From assembly GCF_030811715.1 (NCBI RefSeq), contig NZ_JAUSRH010000005.1, positions 62,001 through 126,000 on the forward strand: DNA of 64,000 nucleotides, in the 5' to 3' direction. The DNA is from Sinomonas atrocyanea. Lineage in GTDB: Bacteria > Actinomycetota > Actinomycetes > Actinomycetales > Micrococcaceae. A program made the position numbers and the translations under genes. A model generated the notes under the pieces. That model was not told the DNA's origin, did no database searches, and saw only the letters and a program-made list of their open reading frames with translations. Positions 1 to 8,702 of the stretch are shown here, piece by piece. Each line of letters begins with the position of its first letter. The stretch's first letter is position 1.

Positions 1-1001
1 GGCCTCCCGCGCCCCTAACCAATATGGACGACGCTTCCAAAATTGTACAAGAAGAGCGCCCCAACGCGCACACTCTACAACACCGCTAAGTCATGGCTCG
101 ATTCAACGGGCTGCCCGCGCATCCGTTCATGATCTGGTGGGCGGCTCTCTTCGTCCCGGCCTCGCAAGGTGCCAACCAAACGAATGGGCCTGTTTAAGCT
201 GCATTTCGCAGTCCTCTCACGCGGTTGCGATTAAACACGTCTTGAACGAAGCACAGCAGGCAGTGCCAGCACCGCCCTGATGGTCATCATCCGCTGCGCA
301 CCATCCGATGCCCCGATCGAGCTGGGCCTTTCATCGGCGCATGGCCTTCTGCAGCACCCTCGCCTGCCCCATTGAAGTCGAGCGTCGCCGGCCTTCGGGC
401 TGCGCCCCGGTGCCTTGGCGACGGCTGCAGGGGGCGGGCGTCCAGATCTTGGTCGGGACTGAGTCGTGCCTGGACGGCCTCACGGTCGGAGACGCCTTCG
501 AGGCTCGCCGCGCGCTCTTGACGGCGCTCGGCCGAGTCGTGCCGGTGGGGACTTCGTTGGCCAGCGCGTCCGCGGCGCCTACCCTCCGCCTCTGCGTCCT
601 ACTGGCTGCCGGGCGCAGTGGTGGCGAGTCTGGGCCAGACCGGGCGCCGGACCCGCCGGGCGCAAAGCAACGTGCGGTGCGCGCCGACGGCCAGCGGCCA
701 TCGAACCGATCGCGCGCCGTCCGCCGGCCGGAACTCTGTGGAGGCCGACCGTGCCACCCTCGAAAGGCCAGGGCGGCGCGGTCGCTGTCTCTTATCGCTA
801 TCTCTATTCACCAGGGCAAGCACTGGACCGGAACATGATGCTTAGGGCGCCGAGCCGGTCCAGGGCCGCCAGCCTTGCCAAGCTACTTCCACTCAGTGGA
901 AGGTGACCCAGCACACTTGTCGGTGATCAGGACCACACTGGATCTAGACGCACAAGCCCGGCCCCGAGCCGCGCCGAAGGCCACCAGATCAAGGAGTGCT
1001 G
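1..1001. other. No supportable gene; decayed or intergenic DNA upstream of creJ
   Basis: About 1 kb without a convincing gene. The first 250 bases are visibly poorer in G+C (mid-50s percent) than the rest of the window and have stops in every frame. The open frames between about 300 and 900 show Arg/Pro/Gly-rich translations, no ribosome-binding site and no recognisable domain, so I treat them as chance. The composition break could mark an old insertion or the edge of an acquired segment, but no transposase, integrase or inverted terminal repeats were seen. The creJ promoter should lie in the last 200 bases. A weak TTGTCG near 917 is the only -35-like element noticed. Confidence 0.45.
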
Positions 1002-2345
1002 ATGTCACTGGAGACTCAGGGAACCGGCTGCCCGTTCGGGTTCGGCGCCCAGGCGGGCACCGACACCGGTGCGGCGCCCGCGAGCGCCGGCCGGACGCCG
1101 TCGGCCGTCCACAACGCCAGCCACCACGGCTACGAGCCGTTCCAGATGAAGAACCCGTTCCCGGCGTACGCGGCCCTCCGCGCCGAGGAGCCGGTGATGT
1201 ACGACGAGCGGATCGACCTCTTCGTGGTCACCCGCTACGACGACATCAAGGCCGTCTTCGATGACTGGGAGACCTTCTCCTCCGAGAACGCCCAGGCCCC
1301 GGTCCGCAAGCGCGGCCTGCAGGCCACCCAGATCATGAACGAGGGCGGCTTCACCGCCTACTCGGGCCTCTCCGCCCGCATCCCCCCGGAGCACACCCGC
1401 ATCCGCGGCATCGTGCAGAAGGCCTTCACGCCGCGCCGGTTCAAGGTCCTCGAGCCGTTCATCCGCCAGAACGTCGCCGACCGCCTGGACGCGATGATCG
1501 CGCGCGGCCAGGACGCCGCCACCCACCACGGTGAAATCGTCAAGGACCTCGCCTACGAGGTCCCCACCATCACCATCCTCACGCTCATCGGCGAGGACCT
1601 CGCCAAGCTGGACGACTACAAGCGCTGGTCCGACTCGCGCGCCGCGATGACCTGGGGCGACCTCACCGACGAGGAGCAGATCCCCCACGCGCACAACCTC
1701 GTCGAGTACTGGCAGGCCTGCCTCGCCCTCGTCGCCAAGGCCCACGCCGAGGGCGGCGACAACCTCATCGCGGACCTCGTCACCGCCCAGAAGGACGGTG
1801 CCGAGATCTCCGACCACGAGATCGCCTCCGTGGCCTACAGCCTCCTCTTCGCCGGCCACGAGACCACCACCACGCTCATCTCCAACGCCCTCCGCCTCCT
1901 CGCAGCAGACGAGAAGACCTGGCAGAAGCTCGTCGAGGACCCCAAGAAGATCCCGGGCGCCATCGACGAGGTGCTCCGCTACTCGGGCTCGATCGTCGCC
2001 TGGCGCCGCAAGGCCACGAAGGACGCCGAGATCGGCGGGGTGAAGATCCCGAAGGACTCCGGCATCCTGCTCGTCATGGGCTCGGCCAACCGCGACGAGT
2101 CCAAGTTCGAGGACCCCGAGACCTTCGACATCGCCCGCCCCAACGCCCGCGAGCACCTCTCCTTCGGCTTCGGCATCCACTACTGCCTCGGCAACATGCT
2201 CGCCAAGCTCCAGGCCAAGATCGCCCTCGAGGAGGCCACGGCCAAGCTCCCCCACCTCACCGTGGACGACCCGGAGAGCATCGAGTTCCGCGAGAACCTC
2301 TCCTTCCGCGTCCCCGTCTCCGTCCCCGTCTCGTGGAAGGCCTGA
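1002..2345 (+). CDS. creJ: Cytochrome P450, aryl-phosphate methyl hydroxylase (CreJ-like)
   Basis: A class I bacterial P450 of 447 residues. The sequence shows the I-helix AGHET near residues 284-288, the K-helix ExxR (EVLR) and the haem loop FGFGIHYCLG with the axial cysteine at about 395. The ATG at 1002 is chosen because AAGGAG sits five bases upstream; a GTG six bases earlier would place the Shine-Dalgarno inside the gene. It is first of eight genes whose order (P450, two PEP-synthase-like subunits, SDR, ferredoxin, reductase, HD hydrolase, aldehyde dehydrogenase) matches the p-cresol cre cluster of Corynebacterium glutamicum in reverse letter order. In that pathway CreJ oxidises the methyl group of the phosphorylated cresol with electrons from CreE and CreF. 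Family is certain; substrate is inferred from context. Confidence 0.88.
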   Translation: MSLETQGTGCPFGFGAQAGTDTGAAPASAGRTPSAVHNASHHGYEPFQMKNPFPAYAALRAEEPVMYDERIDLFVVTRYDDIKAVFDDWETFSSENAQAPVRKRGLQATQIMNEGGFTAYSGLSARIPPEHTRIRGIVQKAFTPRRFKVLEPFIRQNVADRLDAMIARGQDAATHHGEIVKDLAYEVPTITILTLIGEDLAKLDDYKRWSDSRAAMTWGDLTDEEQIPHAHNLVEYWQACLALVAKAHAEGGDNLIADLVTAQKDGAEISDHEIASVAYSLLFAGHETTTTLISNALRLLAADEKTWQKLVEDPKKIPGAIDEVLRYSGSIVAWRRKATKDAEIGGVKIPKDSGILLVMGSANRDESKFEDPETFDIARPNAREHLSFGFGIHYCLGNMLAKLQAKIALEEATAKLPHLTVDDPESIEFRENLSFRVPVSVPVSWKA

Positions 2346-2350
2346 CCGCA

Positions 2351-3454
2351 ATGCAGGACACCCAGTACATCCAGTTCTTCGACGGCGGCACCGAGCCGAC
2401 GCTGGCGAACCTCGGGGGCAAGGGCGCCTCGCTCGTCACCATGACCTCCGCCGGTATGCCGGTCCCGCCCGGGTTCGTGGTCACCACGGCCCAGTTCGAC
2501 GCCTTCATGGCGGAGAACCAGATCACCGAGAGGATCCACGCGCTCCTGGCCGGCCTCAATCCCGAGGACGTCGCCGAGGTCGACGCCGTCTCCGCCACCA
2601 TCCGCGACTCCATCGAGGAGTGCCCGATCCCGGCCGAGGCCCGCGCCCAGACGGTCGCCGCTTACGAGGCCCTCCAGTCCCGCTTCGACTCCCCCGTCCC
2701 CGTCGCGGTCCGCTCGAGCGCGACGGCCGAGGACCTCCCGGACGCGAGCTTCGCCGGCCAGCAGGACACCTACCTCTGGCTCGAGGGCTTCGACGCGGTG
2801 GGCGAGCACATCCGCAAGTGCTGGGCCTCGCTCTACACCTCCCGCGCCATCATCTACCGCCTCAAGAACGGCATCCCCAACGAGGGCCTCTCCATGGCCG
2901 TGGTGGTGCAGAAGATGGTCAACGCGAAGGCCTCGGGCGTCGCCATGACCCTCGACCCCACCAACGGCGACCGCTCCAAGATCACCATCGACGCCTCCTA
3001 CGGCGTCGGCGAGATGGTGGTCTCCGGCCAGGTCACCCCGGACAACATCGTCCTGGACAAGGTCACGCTCACCCTCGTCAACGAGCACCTCGGCGACAAG
3101 CACGCCGAGCTCGTCCCGGACCCCGCCGCCCGCCGCCTCGTGGAACGCGAGGTCGACGCCGAACGACGCTCCCGCCGCTGCCTCACCGACGCGCAACTCA
3201 CCGCGGTTGCCACCCTCGCCAAGCGCGCCGAGAAGCACTACAAGACGCCCCAGGACATCGAGTGGGCCCTCGACGCCGACCTCCCCGACGGCGAGAACCT
3301 CCTGCTCCTGCAGGCCCGCCCCGAGACCGTCCACTCGGTCAAGCCCGCCACCGCACCCCAGCCCGTGGTGAGCACGACGACGGCACCCGGCCAGGCGCCG
3401 TCGTCCGCCGCGACCGGCGGCTTCAGCTGGAACTCCGTCAAGCTCTTCGCCTAG
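2351..3454 (+). CDS. creI: PEP-synthase-like ATP-binding subunit of aryl (cresyl) phosphate synthase
   Basis: A 367-residue protein made only of the N-terminal nucleotide-binding half of PEP synthase/PPDK. Visible signatures are LGGKGASL near residue 20, VAVRSSATAEDLP with FAGQQDTYL around 115-140, SGVAMTLDP, and the closing LLLQARPET near 320. It lacks the swivelling histidine domain, which is carried by the next gene, so the two should form one ATP-dependent enzyme. The ATG at 2351 follows the creJ stop by five bases, indicating translational coupling. In the cre pathway the CreH/CreI pair phosphorylates the phenolic hydroxyl. I call this creI only because it adjoins creJ; which subunit carries which letter should be checked. 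A gluconeogenic PEP synthase is unlikely given the split and the context. Confidence 0.8.
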   Translation: MQDTQYIQFFDGGTEPTLANLGGKGASLVTMTSAGMPVPPGFVVTTAQFDAFMAENQITERIHALLAGLNPEDVAEVDAVSATIRDSIEECPIPAEARAQTVAAYEALQSRFDSPVPVAVRSSATAEDLPDASFAGQQDTYLWLEGFDAVGEHIRKCWASLYTSRAIIYRLKNGIPNEGLSMAVVVQKMVNAKASGVAMTLDPTNGDRSKITIDASYGVGEMVVSGQVTPDNIVLDKVTLTLVNEHLGDKHAELVPDPAARRLVEREVDAERRSRRCLTDAQLTAVATLAKRAEKHYKTPQDIEWALDADLPDGENLLLLQARPETVHSVKPATAPQPVVSTTTAPGQAPSSAATGGFSWNSVKLFA

Positions 3455-3498
3455 CCCCACCCTTCCGTTCCGCCCGAAACAAGCGACAGGACACACCA

Positions 3499-5388
3499 AT
3501 GTCGATGAAGTCCTTCCCGAAGCCGTCCGAGCTCCCGGTCCCCGCCGGAGCCGAGGGCTGGGAGAAGCTGTACCCCTACTACCTCGTGTTCCAGGACAAG
3601 CTGAAGGAGCAGGAGGACGCCAAGTTCTGGTTCTGCGACAGCCAGCACTGGCCCACGGTGTTCAAGCCGTTCGAGACGATCGGCGGCGAGTTCGCCGTCA
3701 AGTGCCTGGGCCAGTACAACGCCCGCCACCTCATGATCCCCAACGCGAACGGGATCGAGTTCCGCATCCACCTCGGCTACCTCTACATGAGCCCCATCCC
3801 GGTGCCGGAGGACCAGATCGCCGAGCGCGTGCCGCTCTTCGAGGAGCGCGTGGGCTACTACTTCCAGAACTGGCCGCGCCTGCTCGAGCAGTGGCACACC
3901 AAGGTCAAGGGCACCATCGACGAGATGGAGCAGATCACCTTCGCCAAGCCCCCGGCGGTGGTCCCGATCGAGGACATCCGCTCGGGCAAGGCCAAGGACG
4001 GCTCCGAGGTCCTCCTCGACAACTACGACCGCCTCATCCAGCTCGCCTACCAGAACTGGCAGTACCACTTCGAGTTCCTCAACCTCGGGTACATCGCCTA
4101 CCTGGACTTCTTCAACTTCTGCAAGCAGGTCTTCCCGAACATCCCGGACCAGTCGATCGCCACGATGGTGCAGGGCGTGGACATGGAGCTGTTCCGCCCC
4201 GACGACGAGCTCAAGGGCCTCGCCGCCCTCGCCGTAGAGCTCGGCATCCAGTCCGCATTCGAGAATGCGGACGACGCCGACGCCACCCTGGGCGCGATCC
4301 GCGCCTCCGCCGGGGGTGACCACTGGATGCAGCGGTGGGAGGAGGCCCACGAGCCGTGGTTCAACTTCACCGTGGGCAACGGCTTCTACGGGCACGACAA
4401 GTACTGGAACGAGCACCCCGAGATCCCGCTCAACTACATCAAGGACTACATCGCCCGGCTCGACGCGGGGCAGGAGATCCTCCGCCCGGTCGAGGCGCTC
4501 GTCGCCGAGAAGGAGCGGATCGTCGAGGAGTACCGCGAGCTGCTCGACGGCGACAACCTCGCCCTCTTCGACGCCAAGCGCGGCCTCGCCGCCCAGTGCT
4601 ACCCGTACGTGGAGAACCACAACTTCTACATCGAGCACTGGACCATGGGCGTGTTCTGGCGCAAGGTCCGCGAGCTCTCCCGGATGTTCCACGCCGAGGG
4701 CTTCTGGACCCAGCCGGATGACCTCCTCTACCTCTCCCGCAACGAGGTCCGCGACGCCCTGTTCGACCTCGTCACCTGGTGGGGCGTGGGCGCCTCCGAG
4801 CCGATCGGCCCGAGCTACTGGCCCGCGGAGATCGAGCGCCGCCGCGCCATCGTCGACGCGCTCAAGACCGCCCGCCCGGCCCCCGCGCTCAACACCCCGC
4901 CGGCCTCCATCACCGAGCCGTTCACCCGCATGCTCTGGGGCATCACCACCGAGCAGGTGCAGCAGTGGCTCGGGGAAGGCGAGGCGGTCGACGGCGGCGG
5001 CCTCCGCGGCATGGCGGCCTCGCCCGGCGTCGTGGAAGGGCCCGCGCGGGTCATCACCGACTCCGACCAGCTCTCGCAGGTGCAGCAGGGCGAGATCCTC
5101 GTCGCGCCCGTCACCGCGCCCTCCTGGGGCCCGATCTTCGGCAAGATCGCCGCGACCGTCACGGACATCGGCGGCATGATGAGCCACGCCGCGATCGTGT
5201 GCCGCGAGTACGGCCTCCCGGCCGTGACCGGCACGGGCTCGGCGTCGACCACGATCGTCACCGGCCAGCGGCTCCGGGTCGACGGGACCAAGGGCACCGT
5301 CGAGATCCTCGACGCCGCCGTCGTACAGGGTCCCGGCGCCCACTCCCACGAGCACGGCGAGCACACGCAGGAGCCGGCGCATGCCTGA
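3499..5388 (+). CDS. creH: PEP-utilising-enzyme subunit with phosphohistidine domain of aryl phosphate synthase
   Basis: A 629-residue protein. The first 490 or so residues are rich in aromatic residues and resemble the substrate-binding region of PEP-synthase-like phenol-phosphorylating enzymes. The C-terminal 100 residues are the mobile PEP-utilising domain (AASPGVVEGPARV) with GGMMSHAAIV around the probable phosphoryl-carrying His563. It has no ATP-grasp domain, so it depends on the preceding gene product to charge the histidine. The ATG at 3499 is preceded by AGGACA. Its 3' end overlaps creG by eight bases. Residues 611-629 form a His/Glu-rich tail. The role, transfer of a phosphate from ATP to p-cresol or another alkylphenol, follows from cluster context and is not shown by sequence alone. 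Confidence 0.8.
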   Translation: MSMKSFPKPSELPVPAGAEGWEKLYPYYLVFQDKLKEQEDAKFWFCDSQHWPTVFKPFETIGGEFAVKCLGQYNARHLMIPNANGIEFRIHLGYLYMSPIPVPEDQIAERVPLFEERVGYYFQNWPRLLEQWHTKVKGTIDEMEQITFAKPPAVVPIEDIRSGKAKDGSEVLLDNYDRLIQLAYQNWQYHFEFLNLGYIAYLDFFNFCKQVFPNIPDQSIATMVQGVDMELFRPDDELKGLAALAVELGIQSAFENADDADATLGAIRASAGGDHWMQRWEEAHEPWFNFTVGNGFYGHDKYWNEHPEIPLNYIKDYIARLDAGQEILRPVEALVAEKERIVEEYRELLDGDNLALFDAKRGLAAQCYPYVENHNFYIEHWTMGVFWRKVRELSRMFHAEGFWTQPDDLLYLSRNEVRDALFDLVTWWGVGASEPIGPSYWPAEIERRRAIVDALKTARPAPALNTPPASITEPFTRMLWGITTEQVQQWLGEGEAVDGGGLRGMAASPGVVEGPARVITDSDQLSQVQQGEILVAPVTAPSWGPIFGKIAATVTDIGGMMSHAAIVCREYGLPAVTGTGSASTTIVTGQRLRVDGTKGTVEILDAAVVQGPGAHSHEHGEHTQEPAHA

Positions 5389-6142
5389 TCCCCAGACCAC
5401 AGCTCCCCGGCTCGCGCTCATCACGGGCGCGGCCGGGGGCCTGGGCCGGGCCTTCGCCCTCGGCTTCGCCTCCCGCGGCTACAAGGTGGCCGTCGCGGAC
5501 GTCAACGCTGCCGGCGCCGAAGAGACCGCCCAGCTCCTGCGCAGCCAGGGGACAGAGGCCCTCGCCCTGAAGGTCGACGTCACGGACGTCGCGTCCACCG
5601 AGGCGATGGCCGCGGAGGCCGCCGAGTTCGGCGGCGGCCGGATCGACGTCGTCGTCAATAACGCCGCGATCTACGCGACGGTGACCCGCAGCCCGTTCGA
5701 GGAGATCGACCCGGCCGAGTGGGACCTTGTGATGGGCGTGAACCTCAAGGGCCCGTGGCTCGTGACCCGCGCCGCCAGCCCCTATCTGGGCGAGGGCGGG
5801 CGCGTCATCAACCTCTCGAGCGCCACGATCTACTCCGGCTCCGAGCAGTGGGCCCACTACGTGGCCTCCAAGGGCGGCGTCGTGGCCCTGACCCGGGTCC
5901 TGGCCAAGGAGCTCGGCAGGCGCGGGGTGACGGTCAACGCGATCGCCCCCGGCTTCACGCTCACCGAGGCCAGCTACGGGCTCATGGAGAACGCCGCCAC
6001 GTACGGCGTGGACCGCGGCGCCATCAAGCGGGCCAGCCAGCCCGAGGACATCGTGGGCGCCGCCCTCTTCCTCGCCAGCCCGGACTCCTCCTACATGACC
6101 GGCCAGACCCTCGTGGTCGACGGCGGCCGGCAGTTCATCTAG
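5381..6142 (+). CDS. creG: Short-chain dehydrogenase (CreG-like hydroxybenzyl alcohol dehydrogenase)
   Basis: A classical SDR of 253 residues. It has the cofactor loop TGAAGGLG near residue 15, the structural motif NNAA near 92, the catalytic pair Tyr160 and Lys164 in HYVASK, and a C-terminal TGQTLVVDGG. The ATG overlaps the end of creH, so the two are translationally coupled. In the cre pathway this step oxidises 4-hydroxybenzyl alcohol to 4-hydroxybenzaldehyde after dephosphorylation. Family assignment is firm; substrate is inferred from position between the synthase genes and the P450 redox partners. The gene has no unusual features. Confidence 0.82.
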   Translation: MPDPQTTAPRLALITGAAGGLGRAFALGFASRGYKVAVADVNAAGAEETAQLLRSQGTEALALKVDVTDVASTEAMAAEAAEFGGGRIDVVVNNAAIYATVTRSPFEEIDPAEWDLVMGVNLKGPWLVTRAASPYLGEGGRVINLSSATIYSGSEQWAHYVASKGGVVALTRVLAKELGRRGVTVNAIAPGFTLTEASYGLMENAATYGVDRGAIKRASQPEDIVGAALFLASPDSSYMTGQTLVVDGGRQFI

Positions 6143-6199
6143 CGGGTCTCCGCACCCCATCTCAGACCACCTGACACCAACTCTCAGGAGAGCACCCCA

Positions 6200-6523
6200 A
6201 TGACCACCATCGTCCACTACACCGACGCGGAGGGCACCGTCCGGGACATCGAGGGACGCCCCGGCGACTCCGTCATGGAGACCGCCGTGCGCAACGGCGT
6301 GCCGGGCATCGTCGCCGAGTGCGGCGGCTCGCTCTCCTGCGCCACGTGCCACGTCTTTGTCCGCGAGGACTGCCTCGACAAGCTCCCGCCCATCGAGCCC
6401 ATGGAGGACGAGATGCTCTACGGCACCGCCGTGGACCGCGAGGAGAACTCGCGCCTGTCCTGCCAGCTCAAGCTCGCCGACGGGATGGACCTGTACGTGA
6501 CCACCCCGGAAACCCAGGTGTGA
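6200..6523 (+). CDS. creF: [2Fe-2S] ferredoxin, P450 electron donor (CreF-like)
   Basis: A 107-residue adrenodoxin/putidaredoxin-type ferredoxin. Cluster ligands are Cys41, Cys47, Cys50 and Cys88, spaced C-x5-C-x2-C-x37-C; Cys58 is extra. The start at 6200 has CAGGAGAG upstream. It is followed after one base by its reductase gene and belongs to the same transcript as the P450, so a three-component system (reductase, ferredoxin, P450) is expected. Adrenodoxin-type ferredoxins pass single electrons from an FAD reductase to class I P450s. Confidence 0.9.
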   Translation: MTTIVHYTDAEGTVRDIEGRPGDSVMETAVRNGVPGIVAECGGSLSCATCHVFVREDCLDKLPPIEPMEDEMLYGTAVDREENSRLSCQLKLADGMDLYVTTPETQV

Positions 6524-6524
6524 C

Positions 6525-7832
6525 ATGACCGCCTCTGATTCCCAGCCAACGGGCACCGGCGCAGAGCCGACCGGCCTGCTGATCATCGGCGCGAGCCAGT
6601 CCGGCGTCCAGCTGGCCATCTCGCTCCGCGCCCTCGGCTTCGAGGAGCCCATCACGCTCCTCGGCGAGGAGAACCACCGCCCCTACCAGCGTCCCGCCCT
6701 CTCCAAGGAGTGGCTCCAGGGCGAGGTGGGCAACGAGTCGCTCATCTTCCGCTCGAACGAGTACTGGGACGAGCACGACGTCACGCTCGTCAAGGACGAG
6801 CGGATCACTGAGATCCGGAAGAACCCAGATGGTTCCGGGGTCGCGATCGCTGAGTCGGGCGCGGAGTTCCCGTTCCAGCGCCTGGCCCTCACCGTCGGCG
6901 CGCGGGCGCGGAAGCTCGCGATCGACGGCGGTGACCTGGCCGGCGTCGTCTATCTCCGCAACGCCGACGACGCTCTGGCCCTCAAGGCCATCGTGGGCAG
7001 CGCGACGGACGTCGTGGTGGTGGGCGGCGGGTTCATCGGCCTCGAGGCCGCCTCGAGCCTGAAGAAGATGGGCAAGAACGTGGTGGTGCTCGAGGCCGGG
7101 CCCCGGCTCGTGGGCCGCGCCGTGGGCGAGGAGACCGCCCAGTTCTTCCTCGACGCCCACCGCGCCCGCGGCCTCGACATCCGCCTCGGCGCGAAGATCA
7201 CCCGCTTCGCCGGCAGCGACGGTGCGGTATCCGGCGTCGAGCTCGAGGGCGGAACCGTGCTGCCCGCGCAGATCGTGCTCGTGGGCATCGGCGTCGTGCC
7301 GAACACGGAGCTGGCCGAGCAGATGGGCCTCGCCGTGGACAACGGCATCGTCGTGGACCAGCACGCCCTCGCCTCCGACGGCACCACCGTGGCCGTGGGC
7401 GACTGCGCCAACATGCCCAACCCCGTCCCCGGATCCCCCGCCGGCGAGCGCATCCGGCTCGAGAGCGTCAACAACGCGATCGAGCACGCGAAGGTCGCGG
7501 CGTACTCGCTCATGGGCCGCCGCGAGGACTACGCGGGCATCCCGTGGTTCTGGTCCAACCAGGCCGACCTCAAGCTCCAGATCGCCGGCCTGTCCATGGG
7601 CTTCGATGCGACGGTGGTGCGCCGGGACGACGAGCGCGGCAAGTTCTCCGTCCTGTACTACCGCGCGGGCCGGATCATCGCCGCCGACTGCGTCAACGCC
7701 CCGCTGGACTTCATGGCCGTCAAGAACGCCCTTGCCAAGGGCCAGAACATCCCGGCCGATGCCGTCCAGGCCGCCGCGCCGGATGTGCAGCTCAAGACCC
7801 TGGCCGTCCCGCTCGCCGCTGCTCCTGCCTGA
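6525..7832 (+). CDS. creE: NAD(P)H:ferredoxin reductase, FAD-dependent (CreE-like)
   Basis: A 435-residue putidaredoxin-reductase-like flavoprotein with two dinucleotide folds. The FAD site is LLIIGASQSG near residues 17-26 and departs from the usual GxGxxG by a Ser/Gln. The NAD(P)H site is VVVGGGFIGLEAA near 165. The later FAD-contact segment VAVGDCAN lies near 290 and a C-terminal dimerisation domain follows. The ATG is one base past the creF stop, so reductase and ferredoxin are surely co-translated. It supplies electrons from NAD(P)H to CreF and on to CreJ. A strong hairpin follows the gene, before creD. Confidence 0.88.
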   Translation: MTASDSQPTGTGAEPTGLLIIGASQSGVQLAISLRALGFEEPITLLGEENHRPYQRPALSKEWLQGEVGNESLIFRSNEYWDEHDVTLVKDERITEIRKNPDGSGVAIAESGAEFPFQRLALTVGARARKLAIDGGDLAGVVYLRNADDALALKAIVGSATDVVVVGGGFIGLEAASSLKKMGKNVVVLEAGPRLVGRAVGEETAQFFLDAHRARGLDIRLGAKITRFAGSDGAVSGVELEGGTVLPAQIVLVGIGVVPNTELAEQMGLAVDNGIVVDQHALASDGTTVAVGDCANMPNPVPGSPAGERIRLESVNNAIEHAKVAAYSLMGRREDYAGIPWFWSNQADLKLQIAGLSMGFDATVVRRDDERGKFSVLYYRAGRIIAADCVNAPLDFMAVKNALAKGQNIPADAVQAAAPDVQLKTLAVPLAAAPA

Positions 7833-7843
7833 TCGGTGCAACC

Positions 7844-7879
7844 CCGCATGATCGGTGCTGCCCAGCACCGATCATGCGG
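7844..7879. repeat. Perfect 17-bp inverted repeat between creE and creD
   Basis: Arms 7844-7860 and 7863-7879 are exact complements around a two-base loop. A further direct copy of ATCGGTGC lies just before it, overlapping the creE stop, and a degenerate inverted copy (GCCGATCA) follows near 7887. There is no T-tract directly after the stem. It splits an otherwise tightly packed operon and may set the mRNA ratio between redox genes and the downstream hydrolase and dehydrogenase, or act as a partial terminator or a protein site. Confidence 0.75.
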
Positions 7880-7919
7880 CCCAGGGCCGATCACCCCTTT
7901 CCTTGCCCCGGAGGACCCC

Positions 7920-8702
7920 ATGACTGACCACCCCACCCTCGCTTCGCCGGAGGCGAGCGCGCCCGCGGGCGCCCCACCGCCCAGCGTCGACAGGCCGGCC
8001 ATCGACGCCGAGCGCGCCGACGCGTTCGCCGCCGCCTACCCCGTGCGGCCCGTCCCCGCCGAGGGGCCCGTGGACACGCGACCCATCTGCGAGACGCCCG
8101 CCACCGCCGGGCCCGGGGGGCGCCTCGACCCGATCTGGAAGGCCGTGGTCGAGTACACCCGCACCCGCGGCAACGACATCCACCTGCCCCTCTCGGTCGC
8201 CTACGCCGAGCGCCTGTGCGACGCCTATCCGGCCGCGGACCGCGAGCTCGTGCTCGTCGCGACCCTCCTGCACGACACCGGCTGGGCCCGCGTCGACGAG
8301 TCCCGCATCCTCTCCGAGGGCTTCACCGGCGACTGGCGCAAGGCCGCCATCCGCTACGAGCACGAGCACCAGGGCTGCCTCGTGGCCCGCGAGGTGCTGC
8401 CCGGGCTCGGGTACACGGACGAGTTCGTCGGCCGGGTCACCGCGATCATCGACGGGCACGACACCCGCCACGTCGCCTACTCCCTCGAGGACGCCCTCAT
8501 GCGCGACGCCGACCGTCTCTGGCGGTTCGACCGCGCCGGGATCGCCCTCGCGTCCTCGTGGTTCGGCATGGACCCGGCCACCTACACGGACCGGCTCGCC
8601 GCCGAGATCGTGCCCGAGCTCATCACCGCCGCGGCCGTCGAGATGGCCACCACCGACCTCGCGCGCTCCACCGCGCTGCTCCAGACGGGAGTGCTCCGAT
8701 GA
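7920..8702 (+). CDS. creD: HD-domain phosphohydrolase (CreD-like aryl phosphate hydrolase)
   Basis: A 260-residue HD-superfamily protein. The metal-binding dyad His118-Asp119 lies in LLHDTGWA, with further likely ligands in HEHQG and DGHDTR near residues 155-185. The first 55 residues are Ala/Pro-rich and probably disordered. The ATG at 7920 has GGAGGA four bases upstream. In the cre pathway CreD removes the phosphate from the oxidised aryl phosphate, releasing 4-hydroxybenzyl alcohol or 4-hydroxybenzoate. The catalytic class fits a metal-dependent phosphomonoesterase; the substrate is inferred from neighbours. Confidence 0.8.
   Translation: MTDHPTLASPEASAPAGAPPPSVDRPAIDAERADAFAAAYPVRPVPAEGPVDTRPICETPATAGPGGRLDPIWKAVVEYTRTRGNDIHLPLSVAYAERLCDAYPAADRELVLVATLLHDTGWARVDESRILSEGFTGDWRKAAIRYEHEHQGCLVAREVLPGLGYTDEFVGRVTAIIDGHDTRHVAYSLEDALMRDADRLWRFDRAGIALASSWFGMDPATYTDRLAAEIVPELITAAAVEMATTDLARSTALLQTGVLR

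Noticed and set aside
308-906. Overlapping open frames near the left end as possible genes or transposase remnants
   Set aside because: No recognisable domain, codon pattern or start signal in any frame, and no terminal inverted repeats; reported only as an unassigned region.
1005-2351. Long minus-strand open frame (448 codons) opposite the P450 gene
   Set aside because: Gly/Val/Leu/Glu-rich low-complexity translation with no domain, fully overlapping a clear P450 with a ribosome-binding site; a mirror frame of G/C-biased third positions.
2351-5388. Broken phosphoenolpyruvate synthase gene split in two
   Set aside because: Both parts have proper starts and complete domains, the second has a large region absent from PEP synthase, and the order matches the two-subunit cre synthase.
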